From IMG/VR virus record IMGVR_UViG_3300033182_000984, positions 1 to 48,901 of that record: a stretch of DNA of 48,901 nt. One strand, written 5' to 3'. Made by a program: the position numbers and the translations under genes. The DNA comes from a virus. Positions 41,601-48,209 of the stretch are shown one piece after another; positions within the stretch are counted from its first letter, which is position 1, and each line of letters opens with the position of its first letter. The notes beneath the pieces are model-generated. The model was not told where the DNA came from. It saw nothing but the letters and a program-made list of their open reading frames with translations, and did not search any database.

Positions 41601-43073
41601 CAAACCGTTCTTGACCAAATGGAAGCCGCTAACTTCAACGTCAAGACGTCGCCCGCTCACCTTGAGATGATTTTGGCTCTGGAGAACGGTGACTCGTCAA
41701 AGGGGCGTCGTCAAGAAGTGCGTGACTTCATGAGGCCGTTCAACATCCTCAACGGCCAGATTGATTTCAGCGATCCGCGCCGAGGGTTCATCCATACCAA
41801 ACCCACCAATAAGCGCGATCGAATGGATACCCGTTTTGGTAATCCTGCTCAACGTGATCCGGTTATGGGCCGAATCACTGAAGACGCAACTTCAACTTCA
41901 GGTTTGGCTCAGCCTCGTCAGATTACGAACCCGAAGATTCAGACCACTGACGCTGCGGTTGCCCATGTCCGCAACGGTGGCTCGCTCGACGAAGTTCCAA
42001 ACGAGTTCTGGCATGACGCAATCCGTCAGAACGCCTCGGATCGAGAGAATGATCCAAGCACGATGTTCTTCATCCAAGTGCAAGACTGGGATCAGACCGG
42101 CAACATGTCGTCCACGTTCATCTATCGGCGTCGCAAAGCCGACGGAACGCCTGGAGATCAAGGCTATGTGATGAAGGAATCTTTGGGCAACGCTGCTCTG
42201 GATGGCGGCTGGGACGAGCCTGCCGCTGACGTCATCGGTTATAACGTGGCGCACGCTCTTGGTCTCATGCCGGAAGGCGCCGGCTGGGACGGTGCTGGCG
42301 ACACTACCGGTCAGCCCCTTGCTGTGATCCCGTTCGCTGGCGGTTTGTTTGCTGATGGAGTGACGGACGTCAATGGCTACGGCGGAACGTTCGGTATAGA
42401 TCCAATTGATGGCACGTCACGGTTGCAGAACTACAGCCCTGAGTTGTTGGATCGTCAGCCCAAGCGTGCCCTGCCGCAGAGATTCGGCCATTTCCTGCAC
42501 AACTATCTCCTCGGTGGGTTTGACAAGCACAACTTGAACGGCATGGCGATGGTGGGCGACGACGGCAATACAGTGATTGCACCAATTGATCATGGTCGCA
42601 TGGCCCTTGATGGCTTGATGGATGGTATGGATCCGGCTCGGCAACAGCTGTTGCGCCAACAGTTCAATATGATGGTTCCTGGAGCCTCGGAACTGTATGA
42701 GGCTTTGCTACCCGACGCTGACATGCGCCGGTACGGTGACAATGCTTTCTGGCTTGATATGAACATGATGGACAAGATTCAGGACTATTACCAAAGCATC
42801 CCTGCTGTTGATCAGCGTGAGTTCCGTGAAGAAATGATCGCCATTTATGACGACTTGATGGAACGCGCCGAGCGGATCGCCGCCGAAGGCGATCAAGCAT
42901 TCATTGCTCAGATTCAACAGCTTCGTGATGCTGGGGGTCTGCCGCCTGCGGGATTCGCTTCTTGGGATGAGTATGTTGAGCGTGTGAAGCAATATCACAA
43001 TCACTTGTCCCAGAAGGTGGCGCAGGCTGATGCGAACCGTCAGATTCTGCTTGATGCGCTGGGAGGTTCGTGA
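35619..43073 (+). CDS. Giant multidomain polyvalent-like protein with kinase-like C-terminus
   Basis: 2484 aa. N-terminal domain 1-170; Cys motif GGGWRCPDG...GGRITDRFGRGCGGG (176-200); an Arg/Asp/Pro-rich region (about 210-720) with internal repeats; a long charged helical region (about 720-1900); a GNAT-like segment ('GFGTAFNYHWFNYANALGYN', YVWGRFGY, about 1915-1955); and a C-terminal domain (about 2140-2430) with PI3/4-kinase- or HipA-like motifs: YVMKES (K2186), FDKHNLNG (D2302, H2304, N2307) and IDHGRMA (D2324). These match Lys for ATP, catalytic loop and metal-binding Asp. The layout recalls phage polyvalent proteins delivered with DNA. It occupies about 15 percent of the window. Confidence 0.7.
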   Translation: MSVTINVITDDLAQNLHSVTLDDGVNIKAYGITKNGSLWAHWAETKTAEVAYESLPKIMSRSGFNASSKSLEVIEELIPQDVYVQLVKDLPGDVLVGDGPRHETMGRRYVARHVATKTLVAAPSTVRRPLHTFSPEQRRAVVQYKVNRFYTQQKYSTLNLEVKKVRAIFDRNIGPGGGWRCPDGTMYGGRITDRFGRGCGGGLTRRIGQAIMRAGRRLDDIGQARDTRRAARRAQRQVNRARRADRRASRRGRASNALERLSQRLVGDYVPADRRIGREARGGMDVETGRARRRPTPAPDVVPDGPPARPQGGRRRRRNVPEGDRRPRRENRTGRRRRVFDEATGDVVDPDTGEVPERRERDRDGGRGGMPRTIEEVDARIAELERERAENRRRRDPNRRDGNIREREIDDEIRQLELQRAFLQQEGRDGDRDRVERDPDLIDGSGSGLLPRGPDGRRPDRDGRRPRPDGDGRRPRPDGDGRRPAPRPRPDGDARPAPRPRREQTGERPDQRLSLRERVADAIERAVQRLIGNYVPADRRTGREARGGLPVDRERRNRRAQLSNALERAAQRLLRRRDGRSRERRREDNRRRRRRDERTITDEEMTNRLERELREELNLTPERDPDAAPEDARRDDEIREDVEEFVEAISAERDAPDAPDADEADDPSEAAIQESIDRAAEVDGNYFDMTDEELQEILRDVDARDQAGYPDELDAGREMGAERELDRRGVQPRATERERPDPADVDRRLIAEAEERRRNGEPPTREQQAAIERQRDRDIVEAEREARRRVSEEAAGPDRDDDDDRSPEEILDDDQYLIDEAEARRREGQPPTREQQAAIERQREREMQRIAGDAEERRRERLGAEDEEERRVAEEVEREGDEIDDLVGWDSEEVAEEVAEVERVVSLRARKDRWVDDSEIEAADTESLERLVDEIDKTDMEGLSVLQRVGLLRNRKLAQRQLDIREGRDGVDVDPVSRRDLTNVRNRFPRRGLPRRAFWRDDDSMSRSDKDAYERRFGQYYYDDEGNLNRRGLRVNRELGRERHERLQAERDKEMQAAGERGEAASPPDRTPLEQRSDRTVVDPDGVERPAVPSEIDPMAELGATGNNSDDFARRYLDRQNRRSEEQNLVWRNLDAGFRDNIDNPEDLRDFANEVEEEMAELRGRIGARDSDVVEQADVRNGIIAREAALARINNRLSDFETESVISGRDTDDDFPAARARNALDDLVMEAVGADREAALDERLEKLMDSEQGREIVREAMRERLDKLQQHFERPDENPDTLVETDEFLDTMARAAKRRGEGDLDQLFYNTLTEMFGNTAAGENLYPGDDGDGRITPTGRLRVLNQYARARKDIRDRLDRGNQLPGHIFALADIENQRFGDRDPDPIAEVVQRQLVSALLKNTIPRLVADDRGIGEGTVRRMIDLERNGGLERNLNQMLDNLQQVERFDVDQNFANVIVAMLQEARDARRRGDSDVANELTEELDRFGAALGARLREQNGTEFPPDLRADDFAGMGGVLDRADNYRGFGVDMPGSPREMGDDALQEQFEFLERLHNPELLRQYVGERGFESPLEQALVFQRINQLHGRGRVQENRRIELAEEMNRRGLKAFDADRAANRVQRQRMEAAQGINDPLDGSPARRMEKMVDEAFDRRRDQLQRIDGFDPANPPWENLSDDDLLIDPDNLRAILDGSDPTLGGIERNRDKIDAAFAKMFVIEYTAPDGTKMRTTRATDDLDNGVRRWRDTSFDPNNGGDWFHTQYNGQVVVGLNIEAQNSQGEWVPVGYSIRSFFGDAVGDDDYAPRGIESKYLVIDRVDIESKKRLSNAGGYYIDDRGSFRNVTADLHYAETRDIGGPEALEELERRGLLTKANQGKTFELEDGTRVVLTGTPRANSTDNDWALYQAADPDAKVPRDNGFGTAFNYHWFNYANALGYNKITVSAGLEDGGYVWGRFGYRPATSGEIRSMRDAGVREIMNFDAGRNSIIKNAEQRELLQTVLDQMEAANFNVKTSPAHLEMILALENGDSSKGRRQEVRDFMRPFNILNGQIDFSDPRRGFIHTKPTNKRDRMDTRFGNPAQRDPVMGRITEDATSTSGLAQPRQITNPKIQTTDAAVAHVRNGGSLDEVPNEFWHDAIRQNASDRENDPSTMFFIQVQDWDQTGNMSSTFIYRRRKADGTPGDQGYVMKESLGNAALDGGWDEPAADVIGYNVAHALGLMPEGAGWDGAGDTTGQPLAVIPFAGGLFADGVTDVNGYGGTFGIDPIDGTSRLQNYSPELLDRQPKRALPQRFGHFLHNYLLGGFDKHNLNGMAMVGDDGNTVIAPIDHGRMALDGLMDGMDPARQQLLRQQFNMMVPGASELYEALLPDADMRRYGDNAFWLDMNMMDKIQDYYQSIPAVDQREFREEMIAIYDDLMERAERIAAEGDQAFIAQIQQLRDAGGLPPAGFASWDEYVERVKQYHNHLSQKVAQADANRQILLDALGGS
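36409..37263 (+). repeat. Internal duplication in the giant gene (QRL-GNYVPADRR unit)
   Basis: A segment around 36409-36475 (QRLVGDYVPADRRIGREARG) is repeated around 37195-37263 (QRLIGNYVPADRRTGREARG), each preceded by an ALER/AIER helix. DNA copies have diverged mainly at third positions while the protein is kept, so the unit is under selection. Confidence 0.7.
37002..37078 (+). repeat. Tandem 27-bp repeat coding for DGRRPRPDG
   Basis: Two exact copies of a 27-base unit (37002-37028, 37029-37055) and a diverged third (from 37056) lie in frame in the giant gene. They encode a basic Arg/Pro/Asp-rich linker. Exact copies indicate recent slippage expansion. Confidence 0.8.
37861..38161 (+). repeat. 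Internal duplication in the giant gene (EAEERRR-PPTREQQAAIERQR unit)
   Basis: A ~31-residue charged helical unit occurs at about residues 748-778 and 817-847 of the giant protein. Both copies share the core PPTREQQAAIERQR with conservative changes around it. The spacing suggests duplication of a longer coiled-coil segment. Confidence 0.65.
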
Positions 43074-43408
43074 TGTTTTACGCAGTTGCTCGTGATCCCA
43101 AGAAGAAACCGATTTGCGCTATCCGGTTTGATCGGAAAAACAATCAGATGCTTTTGATTGGCGCAAAGACGTGGCTGGACACGTTGGAGCAGTTGTTCAG
43201 GACTGCGCCATCTATCGGGTGGATCATCGGTCAGGACGGCGACAAGCCGTTGCAACAGGGTCTTGGTGCCATCCCGCAAATGCGTTACTTCGCAGAAGGC
43301 GAAGGAGAAGACGACTTCAATCAAGCGATGTCTGAGATGGGTGGCGCCGAAGTGCGTTCGTTTGAGCCGAGGAAGGCCGAAATGCTTGGTGATTCCGATG
43401 GCAAGTAA
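43073..43408 (+). CDS. Small protein of unknown function
   Basis: 111 aa from the ATG at 43073 (GGGAGG six bases upstream, TGATG overlap with the giant gene). It is alpha/beta: FYAVARDPKKKPICAIRFD, 'NNQMLLIGAKTWLDTLEQLF', 'GWIIGQDGDKPLQQGLGAIP'. No known domain. It may be a partner or immunity-like subunit of the giant protein given the tight coupling, but this is only position-based. Confidence 0.6.
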   Translation: MFYAVARDPKKKPICAIRFDRKNNQMLLIGAKTWLDTLEQLFRTAPSIGWIIGQDGDKPLQQGLGAIPQMRYFAEGEGEDDFNQAMSEMGGAEVRSFEPRKAEMLGDSDGK

Positions 43409-43778
43409 GAAACCCGAACCCCCGAAGTCTCCAGTGGCTGTTGAGCAGGACGACGCCGTACTCACTGACGCACAGCGTGCGCAAATCACCCAGTTGTTCA
43501 TGAAGCGTGTCCGTGACCCCAAGATGCGTCGCATGATTGTCCGCTACTCCACGTTCCTTGCGGAGAGCCGTGATAACGACACGTTCTATTCGTCTTTGTA
43601 CACATTCTCGTTGTCAGAGAACTTTGACAAGCTGCGTCAGTCGTACGAGGATTTCGCTGTTGACGCCATTGATCTCAGCGAGTTTGACGAGGATGCGGCG
43701 GAAGGCGTGAAGAAACTTGTTGATGAGTCAATGACTGCTCGTCCGAAGAAGAAGCCCACTCGCAAGAAGAAGAAGTAA
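43398..43778 (+). CDS. Small helical protein with basic tail
   Basis: 126 aa from the ATG at 43398 (GGTGA five bases upstream), overlapping the upstream stop by eleven bases; a longer frame from 43158 overlaps too much. The body is helical ('LTDAQRAQITQLFMKRVRDP', 'RRMIVRYSTFLAESRDNDTF') with an acidic middle and a strongly basic end (TARPKKKPTRKKKK), typical for DNA- or nucleoid-binding virion proteins. The stop overlaps the next start (TAATG). Confidence 0.65.
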   Translation: MASKKPEPPKSPVAVEQDDAVLTDAQRAQITQLFMKRVRDPKMRRMIVRYSTFLAESRDNDTFYSSLYTFSLSENFDKLRQSYEDFAVDAIDLSEFDEDAAEGVKKLVDESMTARPKKKPTRKKKK

Positions 43779-45910
43779 TGGCTGCCGACGACGAGGACCG
43801 CAAGCGGATCGTCGCTCGGATGGCTCGTTTTTTGGGCTGCCGTGGAACACATCGATCCGAAGACGGCGAGTTGATGCCGTGTTCCAGTAACGAGGAACTC
43901 GTCCGCATTTCTCGTCGTGCGGAGCCGAAGAAAAAGGATTACATCACCGAGGATGAAAAACCGAAAAGGAAACGCAAAGGAAAGCGTCGCCGCGACCATT
44001 GGGAGGAACTTGGCGCTCGTGGCCCAGTTGGAATCGACTCGCTTCCGGCCGGAGGGTTGGTTTCCGCAGCGGTAGGAGCAAAGCAGGCGTTCGTGTTCGG
44101 GCGGGCGAAGCCACGTCTCGGCGACCCAGACGTTTTTACGAATCCTCATTCGGCTCGCCTGCGGGCAAGACAACTCGGATGTATCGGAATTGCTCGTCGC
44201 AACACACCCGAAGGCGATGTTGTTTGGACGCCATGCACGAACGTTTCTGATTACCGTCGTCGGCTGGGCATCGGCCCTCAGGCAACTCGGGATCGCCGCC
44301 GTCAAGAGGACGCTATGTTGCGTCGTTTGCGACGACGCACTCGAGGTAAAGCGGCTATTCCAGTTGATGGTGATGGCGATGGGTTTGTCAACGATGGGAA
44401 ACCCAATCAAATGCCGGCGCCTGGAATTAACTTGACGTCTGGTGCCGCAGATCTGCTTCGGCGTCAAGTTCGCTCAGCACGGGATCGTATCAACGAGATC
44501 CAGAGACGTATCGCTAAAGATTCGGACAAAAAAAAACCGAAAGTTACGCCATCACGTTCTTCTAATTCTCTTCCGGATACGTCGGCTGGTGGTCTTGCCG
44601 GAATCGCTGAACGACTCAGAGACCCAGATGGCGGGTTCACTATCAACCTGAACCAGATGAGCGATGTTCGCTCAGGTTGGGCTATTGCCCGTAACGGTAA
44701 CGGTGTCACGTTTGACGCTTCTGACATTTTTGATGACGACGGCAACGTTCGTGATGGAGCTGACGACAAGATTTTGGCGTTCATTGCGCTACACGCAGAC
44801 GAGATGTTAGAGCCTCCTACCGAGGAAGGTCATCGCGTGGCGTTCGGTGCGTGGCACAACCCAGAGGACGGCAAGATTTACTTAGACGTTACCGATGTGT
44901 ACGACAAGAAGTCAATGACAAAAGAAGATGCGGTTCTCAAAGGTAAAGAGAACGATCAGATTTCTATTGCCGATCTTGATTTGATTCGTAAGGGTGTGGA
45001 GACCGGCGAGTGGGACGACGACGCCTTCGTGGATTCCGGCGGAACCGGCCAAAGCCAACTGGACAACGATCGCTACAACGCCATCCTGGCTGCTTTACGA
45101 CAGAATCCTGATGAGCGAGATGGAAAGAGGCAGGCGCCGTCCGCTCAAGAACGGGTCGTTGAAAGTGATGATGGTGTGCCAATGATGTTCGGCGAACCTC
45201 AACGAGATCTTGCCGCCAAACACGGTGTTGAAAAAGACTGGGCCGAGGTGCGAGCCGTGGATCCTGAACGTCGCAAAGAAATTTCTGACTTCTACGCCAA
45301 CGCTCCAGATCCGACTGCCGAAGAAATTTCCGAGGAAGTACGTGAAGCGTACGAAGCGCTGACTCTTGAGGTTGAGCAACAGTTTGAGATGTTGACCAAG
45401 GAACTTGGCGTCAGCGTGGAGTTCGTTGATGATGATCCTTACGAGAATTACTTTGAGATGCTCCGAGACTTTCAGCAGAACCGTCGTTTGAAGATCATGA
45501 AGACCGAGACGACCGGATCTCATCCGTTCTTCACTGACGAGCAGAACGACAAGTTCCGAGCCGTCCACGATGCGTTCGGCCATCTGGCGACCGGCCGAGG
45601 ATTTGATCGACATGGTGAGGAGGCCGCCTATCAGGCTCACCGTTCAATGTTTTCCGAGACCGCTGGGAAAGCGGCGGCGACTGAGCTCCGTGGACAAAAC
45701 TCGTATCTGATTCAGAACGGCGAGTTCGGCCCGCAGAAACTGTTGATCATGCCGAGTGATCTCCGCAAGCGGTTGTATCTGCTTCTGGGCATGAAGGTCG
45801 GGAATGTTGACAGGATGAGGGATGCGCAGGTAGCATCTGATGCTGATAACGCGTTTGACAAAACTGGAAGTCACCATGTTTCGTGCGGACGCATAAAGAG
45901 AGGAGCGTAA
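43778..45910 (+). CDS. Large multidomain head/ejected protein with Ca-binding loop and His-rich domain
   Basis: 710 aa. The N-terminal region has a basic stretch and two Cys motifs (FLGCRGTHRSEDGELMPCSS and LGCIGIARRNTPEGDVVWTP-C). A DxDxDG loop (VDGDGDGFVNDGKPNQMPAP, D197, D199, D201) resembles EF-hand or dockerin calcium sites. Residues 300-420 form a beta domain (HRVAFGAWHNPEDGKIYLDV). The C-terminal part (about 500-690) contains FRAVHDAFGHLATG (H597, H602) and RHGEEAAYQAH (H612, E614, E615, H621), a conserved-looking His/Glu set that could be a metal or catalytic site. I cannot name this domain. It follows the giant protein and may be packed in the virion. Confidence 0.6.
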   Translation: MAADDEDRKRIVARMARFLGCRGTHRSEDGELMPCSSNEELVRISRRAEPKKKDYITEDEKPKRKRKGKRRRDHWEELGARGPVGIDSLPAGGLVSAAVGAKQAFVFGRAKPRLGDPDVFTNPHSARLRARQLGCIGIARRNTPEGDVVWTPCTNVSDYRRRLGIGPQATRDRRRQEDAMLRRLRRRTRGKAAIPVDGDGDGFVNDGKPNQMPAPGINLTSGAADLLRRQVRSARDRINEIQRRIAKDSDKKKPKVTPSRSSNSLPDTSAGGLAGIAERLRDPDGGFTINLNQMSDVRSGWAIARNGNGVTFDASDIFDDDGNVRDGADDKILAFIALHADEMLEPPTEEGHRVAFGAWHNPEDGKIYLDVTDVYDKKSMTKEDAVLKGKENDQISIADLDLIRKGVETGEWDDDAFVDSGGTGQSQLDNDRYNAILAALRQNPDERDGKRQAPSAQERVVESDDGVPMMFGEPQRDLAAKHGVEKDWAEVRAVDPERRKEISDFYANAPDPTAEEISEEVREAYEALTLEVEQQFEMLTKELGVSVEFVDDDPYENYFEMLRDFQQNRRLKIMKTETTGSHPFFTDEQNDKFRAVHDAFGHLATGRGFDRHGEEAAYQAHRSMFSETAGKAAATELRGQNSYLIQNGEFGPQKLLIMPSDLRKRLYLLLGMKVGNVDRMRDAQVASDADNAFDKTGSHHVSCGRIKRGA

Positions 45911-45915
45911 TTACT

Positions 45916-46557
45916 ATGTTTCGAAAAAAGACGGCTATCGGCACTCACACGACCCTTCCGAAGAATTGGAAGGAGATGAGTGTTGACGAGCAGCGTGCAT
46001 GGGTGAACAGCCTTTTGCGTGGCATGTCACCGAATCCCGAGGTTCGTGCAACGGCCGGTCGGACTGCGACACCGAAGAAGAAGTCCGCTTCGGATGAGGT
46101 AGAGACCAAGGCTGAGCGTACGGATGCTTCAACTCCAGCAAAGCCATCTGAGCGAATTAGTGGTTCTAGCAAGAACCCAAAACGTTCAGCTTCATCACGT
46201 ACCTCTGGAGCAAAAATTGAGGTAAACGAAGCGACTTTGGCCACGTTGAAAAACAAGGTGAAAGAGCACAACGCAAAGATGGAGGAGCAGGGTAAGCCTG
46301 CTCATACTCGTGCTTCGCTGGGTGCGTTGAAAGCGGTGTATCGGCGTGGCGCTGGTGCGTTTTCCACGTCGCATCGACCGGGTAAAACCCGAGGTCAGTG
46401 GGCATTTGCGCGGGTGAACGCCTTCCTTCATTTGTTGAGCACTGGTTCTCCGAAGAACCCAAAGTATGTGACTGATAATGACCTTCTTCCAAAGGGCCAC
46501 CCGAAAAAGCGTGGTTCAAAGTCACTCATTCAGAAAGCCATTGAACGCGACTTCTGA
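45916..46557 (+). CDS. DUF5824-like protein
   Basis: 213 aa from the ATG at 45916, with GAGGAG upstream; a GTG at 45883 lies inside the previous gene. The N-terminal ~110 residues are a basic, low-complexity stretch (KKKSAS, KPSERISGSSKNPKRSASS). The C-terminal ~95 residues match a domain known from phages and giant viruses (DUF5824, by memory): 'ASLGALKAVYRRGAGAFSTS', HRPGKTRGQWAFARVNAFL, 'KNPKYVTDNDLLPKGHP'. Its role is unknown; His, Arg and Asp conserved in this family suggest a catalytic or nucleic-acid-binding site. Confidence 0.65.
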   Translation: MFRKKTAIGTHTTLPKNWKEMSVDEQRAWVNSLLRGMSPNPEVRATAGRTATPKKKSASDEVETKAERTDASTPAKPSERISGSSKNPKRSASSRTSGAKIEVNEATLATLKNKVKEHNAKMEEQGKPAHTRASLGALKAVYRRGAGAFSTSHRPGKTRGQWAFARVNAFLHLLSTGSPKNPKYVTDNDLLPKGHPKKRGSKSLIQKAIERDF

Positions 46558-46692
46558 TACTAAATACACTGACTTCCCCTAGGGCAAGTCAACATTCTGT
46601 TATCTTTTACTCTTAGACAGAGTCGGCTGGGTGCTTACCTGAGCCTTTATGTCGTAAGAAACATCCACCCTCTCTACAGGAGTAGAAGATCA

Positions 46693-48051
46693 ATGGCAGA
46701 CGAATCTCGTCTCAGCGAACTTCAGGGCGCTCTGCGCAAGAAGATGGCTGACAACAAGGAGATTGCCGACTCGTTCAAGTACGAAGATGGCGTTCTCGAG
46801 GTCTCGAGCGAGCAGAAGGCCGCTTTTGACCGCAACATGCAGGACATCAAGGAGATCAAGAGCCTCATTGAGGGTCTTGAGGGCATGAACGACGTTCAGG
46901 CTTGGGCTGACCGCCCGGCCGGCGAGAGCGTCGGTCAGAAGGCTGACGCTCAGGCGTTCGCCGCCGAGGTTGCTGACGCCGTCCGTAAGGGCGCTTCGGC
47001 CAAGTCGCTCGGTGAGCTCTTCATCGAGTCCGACGAGTTCAAGGCTCTCCAGGGCGGACACAACGGCGCCAACATGCCGTCGCCGTGGCAGCTCAAGACC
47101 TCCGACTTCACGGGCTACAACCAGAAGGACGTCTACTCGGCGCTCCCGAGCGGCACCCCCGGATCGTTTGGAACCATCCAGCGTGATCCGATCGTGGATC
47201 AGCCGACTCGGACCCGTCGCGTGCGCGACCTCTTCCCGGCCCGCACCACCACCGCTGCGGTCATTGAGTACTTCCGCATGCTCGGCTTCACCACCCCCGG
47301 CTCGACGGCGACCAACGCCGCCTCGTCGGTTGCGGAGCGGAGCGGTTCTGCGTTTGGCCTCAAGCCGCAGTCCTCGATGCAGTTCATCGGTGAGCAGGCT
47401 CCGGTTCGGACCCTCGCCCACTGGGAGGCTGCCCACCGCAACGTCCTCGCTGACGAGCCGCAGCTCCGGTCGATCATCGACAACGAGCTGATGTACGGCC
47501 TCCGTCTTGAGGAGGACGACCAGATCCTGAATGGTGACGGCACGGGTGAGAACCTGACCGGCATCCTTCAGACTTCGGATGTTCAGACCTACGCTTGGTC
47601 GGACGGCAACTACGATGCGTCGAACGCGGCGCTGACCGACAAGAAGGTTGACGCGATTCGTCGCGCGGCCACCCTGTCGTTCCTCGCGTACTACGAGCCG
47701 ACTGGTGTCGTCATGCATCCGAATGACTGGGAGGAGATCGAGCTCTCCAAGGATGCGAACGGTCAGTACCTCGTGGCGGTTTCGGTCGCCATGGGCGGCG
47801 AGCCGCGCATCTGGCGGATCCCGGTCATCGAGACCCCGGCCATCGCTGAGGGTACGGCCCTCGTTGGTGCCTTCGGCACCGGCGCTCAGCTGTACGACCG
47901 CGAGCAGGCCAGCATCCGTATCTCGGAGCAGCACAGCGACTTCTTCGTTCGCAACGCGATCGTCGTCCTCGCTGAGCAGCGCCTCGCCCTTGCGGTGAAG
48001 CGTCCGGAGGCGTTCGTGAAGGTTTCCTTCGACGCCGCCCCCAGCTCCTGA
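46693..48051 (+). CDS. Major capsid protein, HK97 fold
   Basis: 452 aa. The first ~100 residues are a helical delta/scaffold domain ('LSELQGALRKKMADNKEIAD' to 'DIKEIKSLIEGLEGM'), expected to be removed by the protease. The HK97 core follows: 'VDQPTRTRRVRDLFPARTTT', 'IEYFRMLGF', 'HWEAAHRNVLADEPQLRSII', 'NGDGTGENLTGILQTSDVQT' (a glycine-rich loop common in this family), 'PTGVVMHPNDWEEIELSKDA' and a closing 'IRISEQHSDFFVRNAIVVLA'. Codon choice is strongly biased to C-ending and G-ending codons compared with its neighbours, as for a very highly expressed gene. It is followed by a strong terminator. Confidence 0.93.
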   Translation: MADESRLSELQGALRKKMADNKEIADSFKYEDGVLEVSSEQKAAFDRNMQDIKEIKSLIEGLEGMNDVQAWADRPAGESVGQKADAQAFAAEVADAVRKGASAKSLGELFIESDEFKALQGGHNGANMPSPWQLKTSDFTGYNQKDVYSALPSGTPGSFGTIQRDPIVDQPTRTRRVRDLFPARTTTAAVIEYFRMLGFTTPGSTATNAASSVAERSGSAFGLKPQSSMQFIGEQAPVRTLAHWEAAHRNVLADEPQLRSIIDNELMYGLRLEEDDQILNGDGTGENLTGILQTSDVQTYAWSDGNYDASNAALTDKKVDAIRRAATLSFLAYYEPTGVVMHPNDWEEIELSKDANGQYLVAVSVAMGGEPRIWRIPVIETPAIAEGTALVGAFGTGAQLYDREQASIRISEQHSDFFVRNAIVVLAEQRLALAVKRPEAFVKVSFDAAPSS

Positions 48052-48080
48052 TCATCTGATCAGACATACGGTATAGACAT

Positions 48081-48133
48081 CCCCTCGGCCTTCGGGCTTA
48101 GGGTTCAGCCCCTCGGCCTTCGGGCCGAGGGGC
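48081..48133 (+). repeat. Partial tandem copy of the terminator arm
   Basis: CCCCTCGGCCTTCGGGC occurs at 48081-48097 and again at 48109-48125. The first copy can also pair with the right arm of the terminator, giving two competing hairpins. It may be a decayed duplicate of the terminator. Confidence 0.6.
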
Positions 48134-48143
48134 TTTGTCTTTT
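48108..48143 (+). terminator. Strong intrinsic terminator after the capsid gene
   Basis: An 11-bp perfect stem (48108-48118 with 48123-48133) closed by a TTCG tetraloop and followed by TTTGTCTTTT. It ends the head operon. Confidence 0.93.
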
Positions 48144-48209
48144 ACTACACCAAGTAGAGTCTTTAGTCCTTTTGTGATTTGGTAATATGTAATAGCGTGG
48201 AGGTGGGTT

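Noticed and set aside
46558-46692. Promoter or small RNA before the capsid gene
   Set aside because: Gap holds a TTATCT hexamer and a loose CTTAC/GTAAG repeat, but no convincing -35 box or stable structure; only the AGGAG ribosome site is clear.
46690-47934. 414-codon minus-strand frame opposite the capsid gene
   Set aside because: Antisense to the clear HK97-fold capsid gene; its length follows from strong codon bias.
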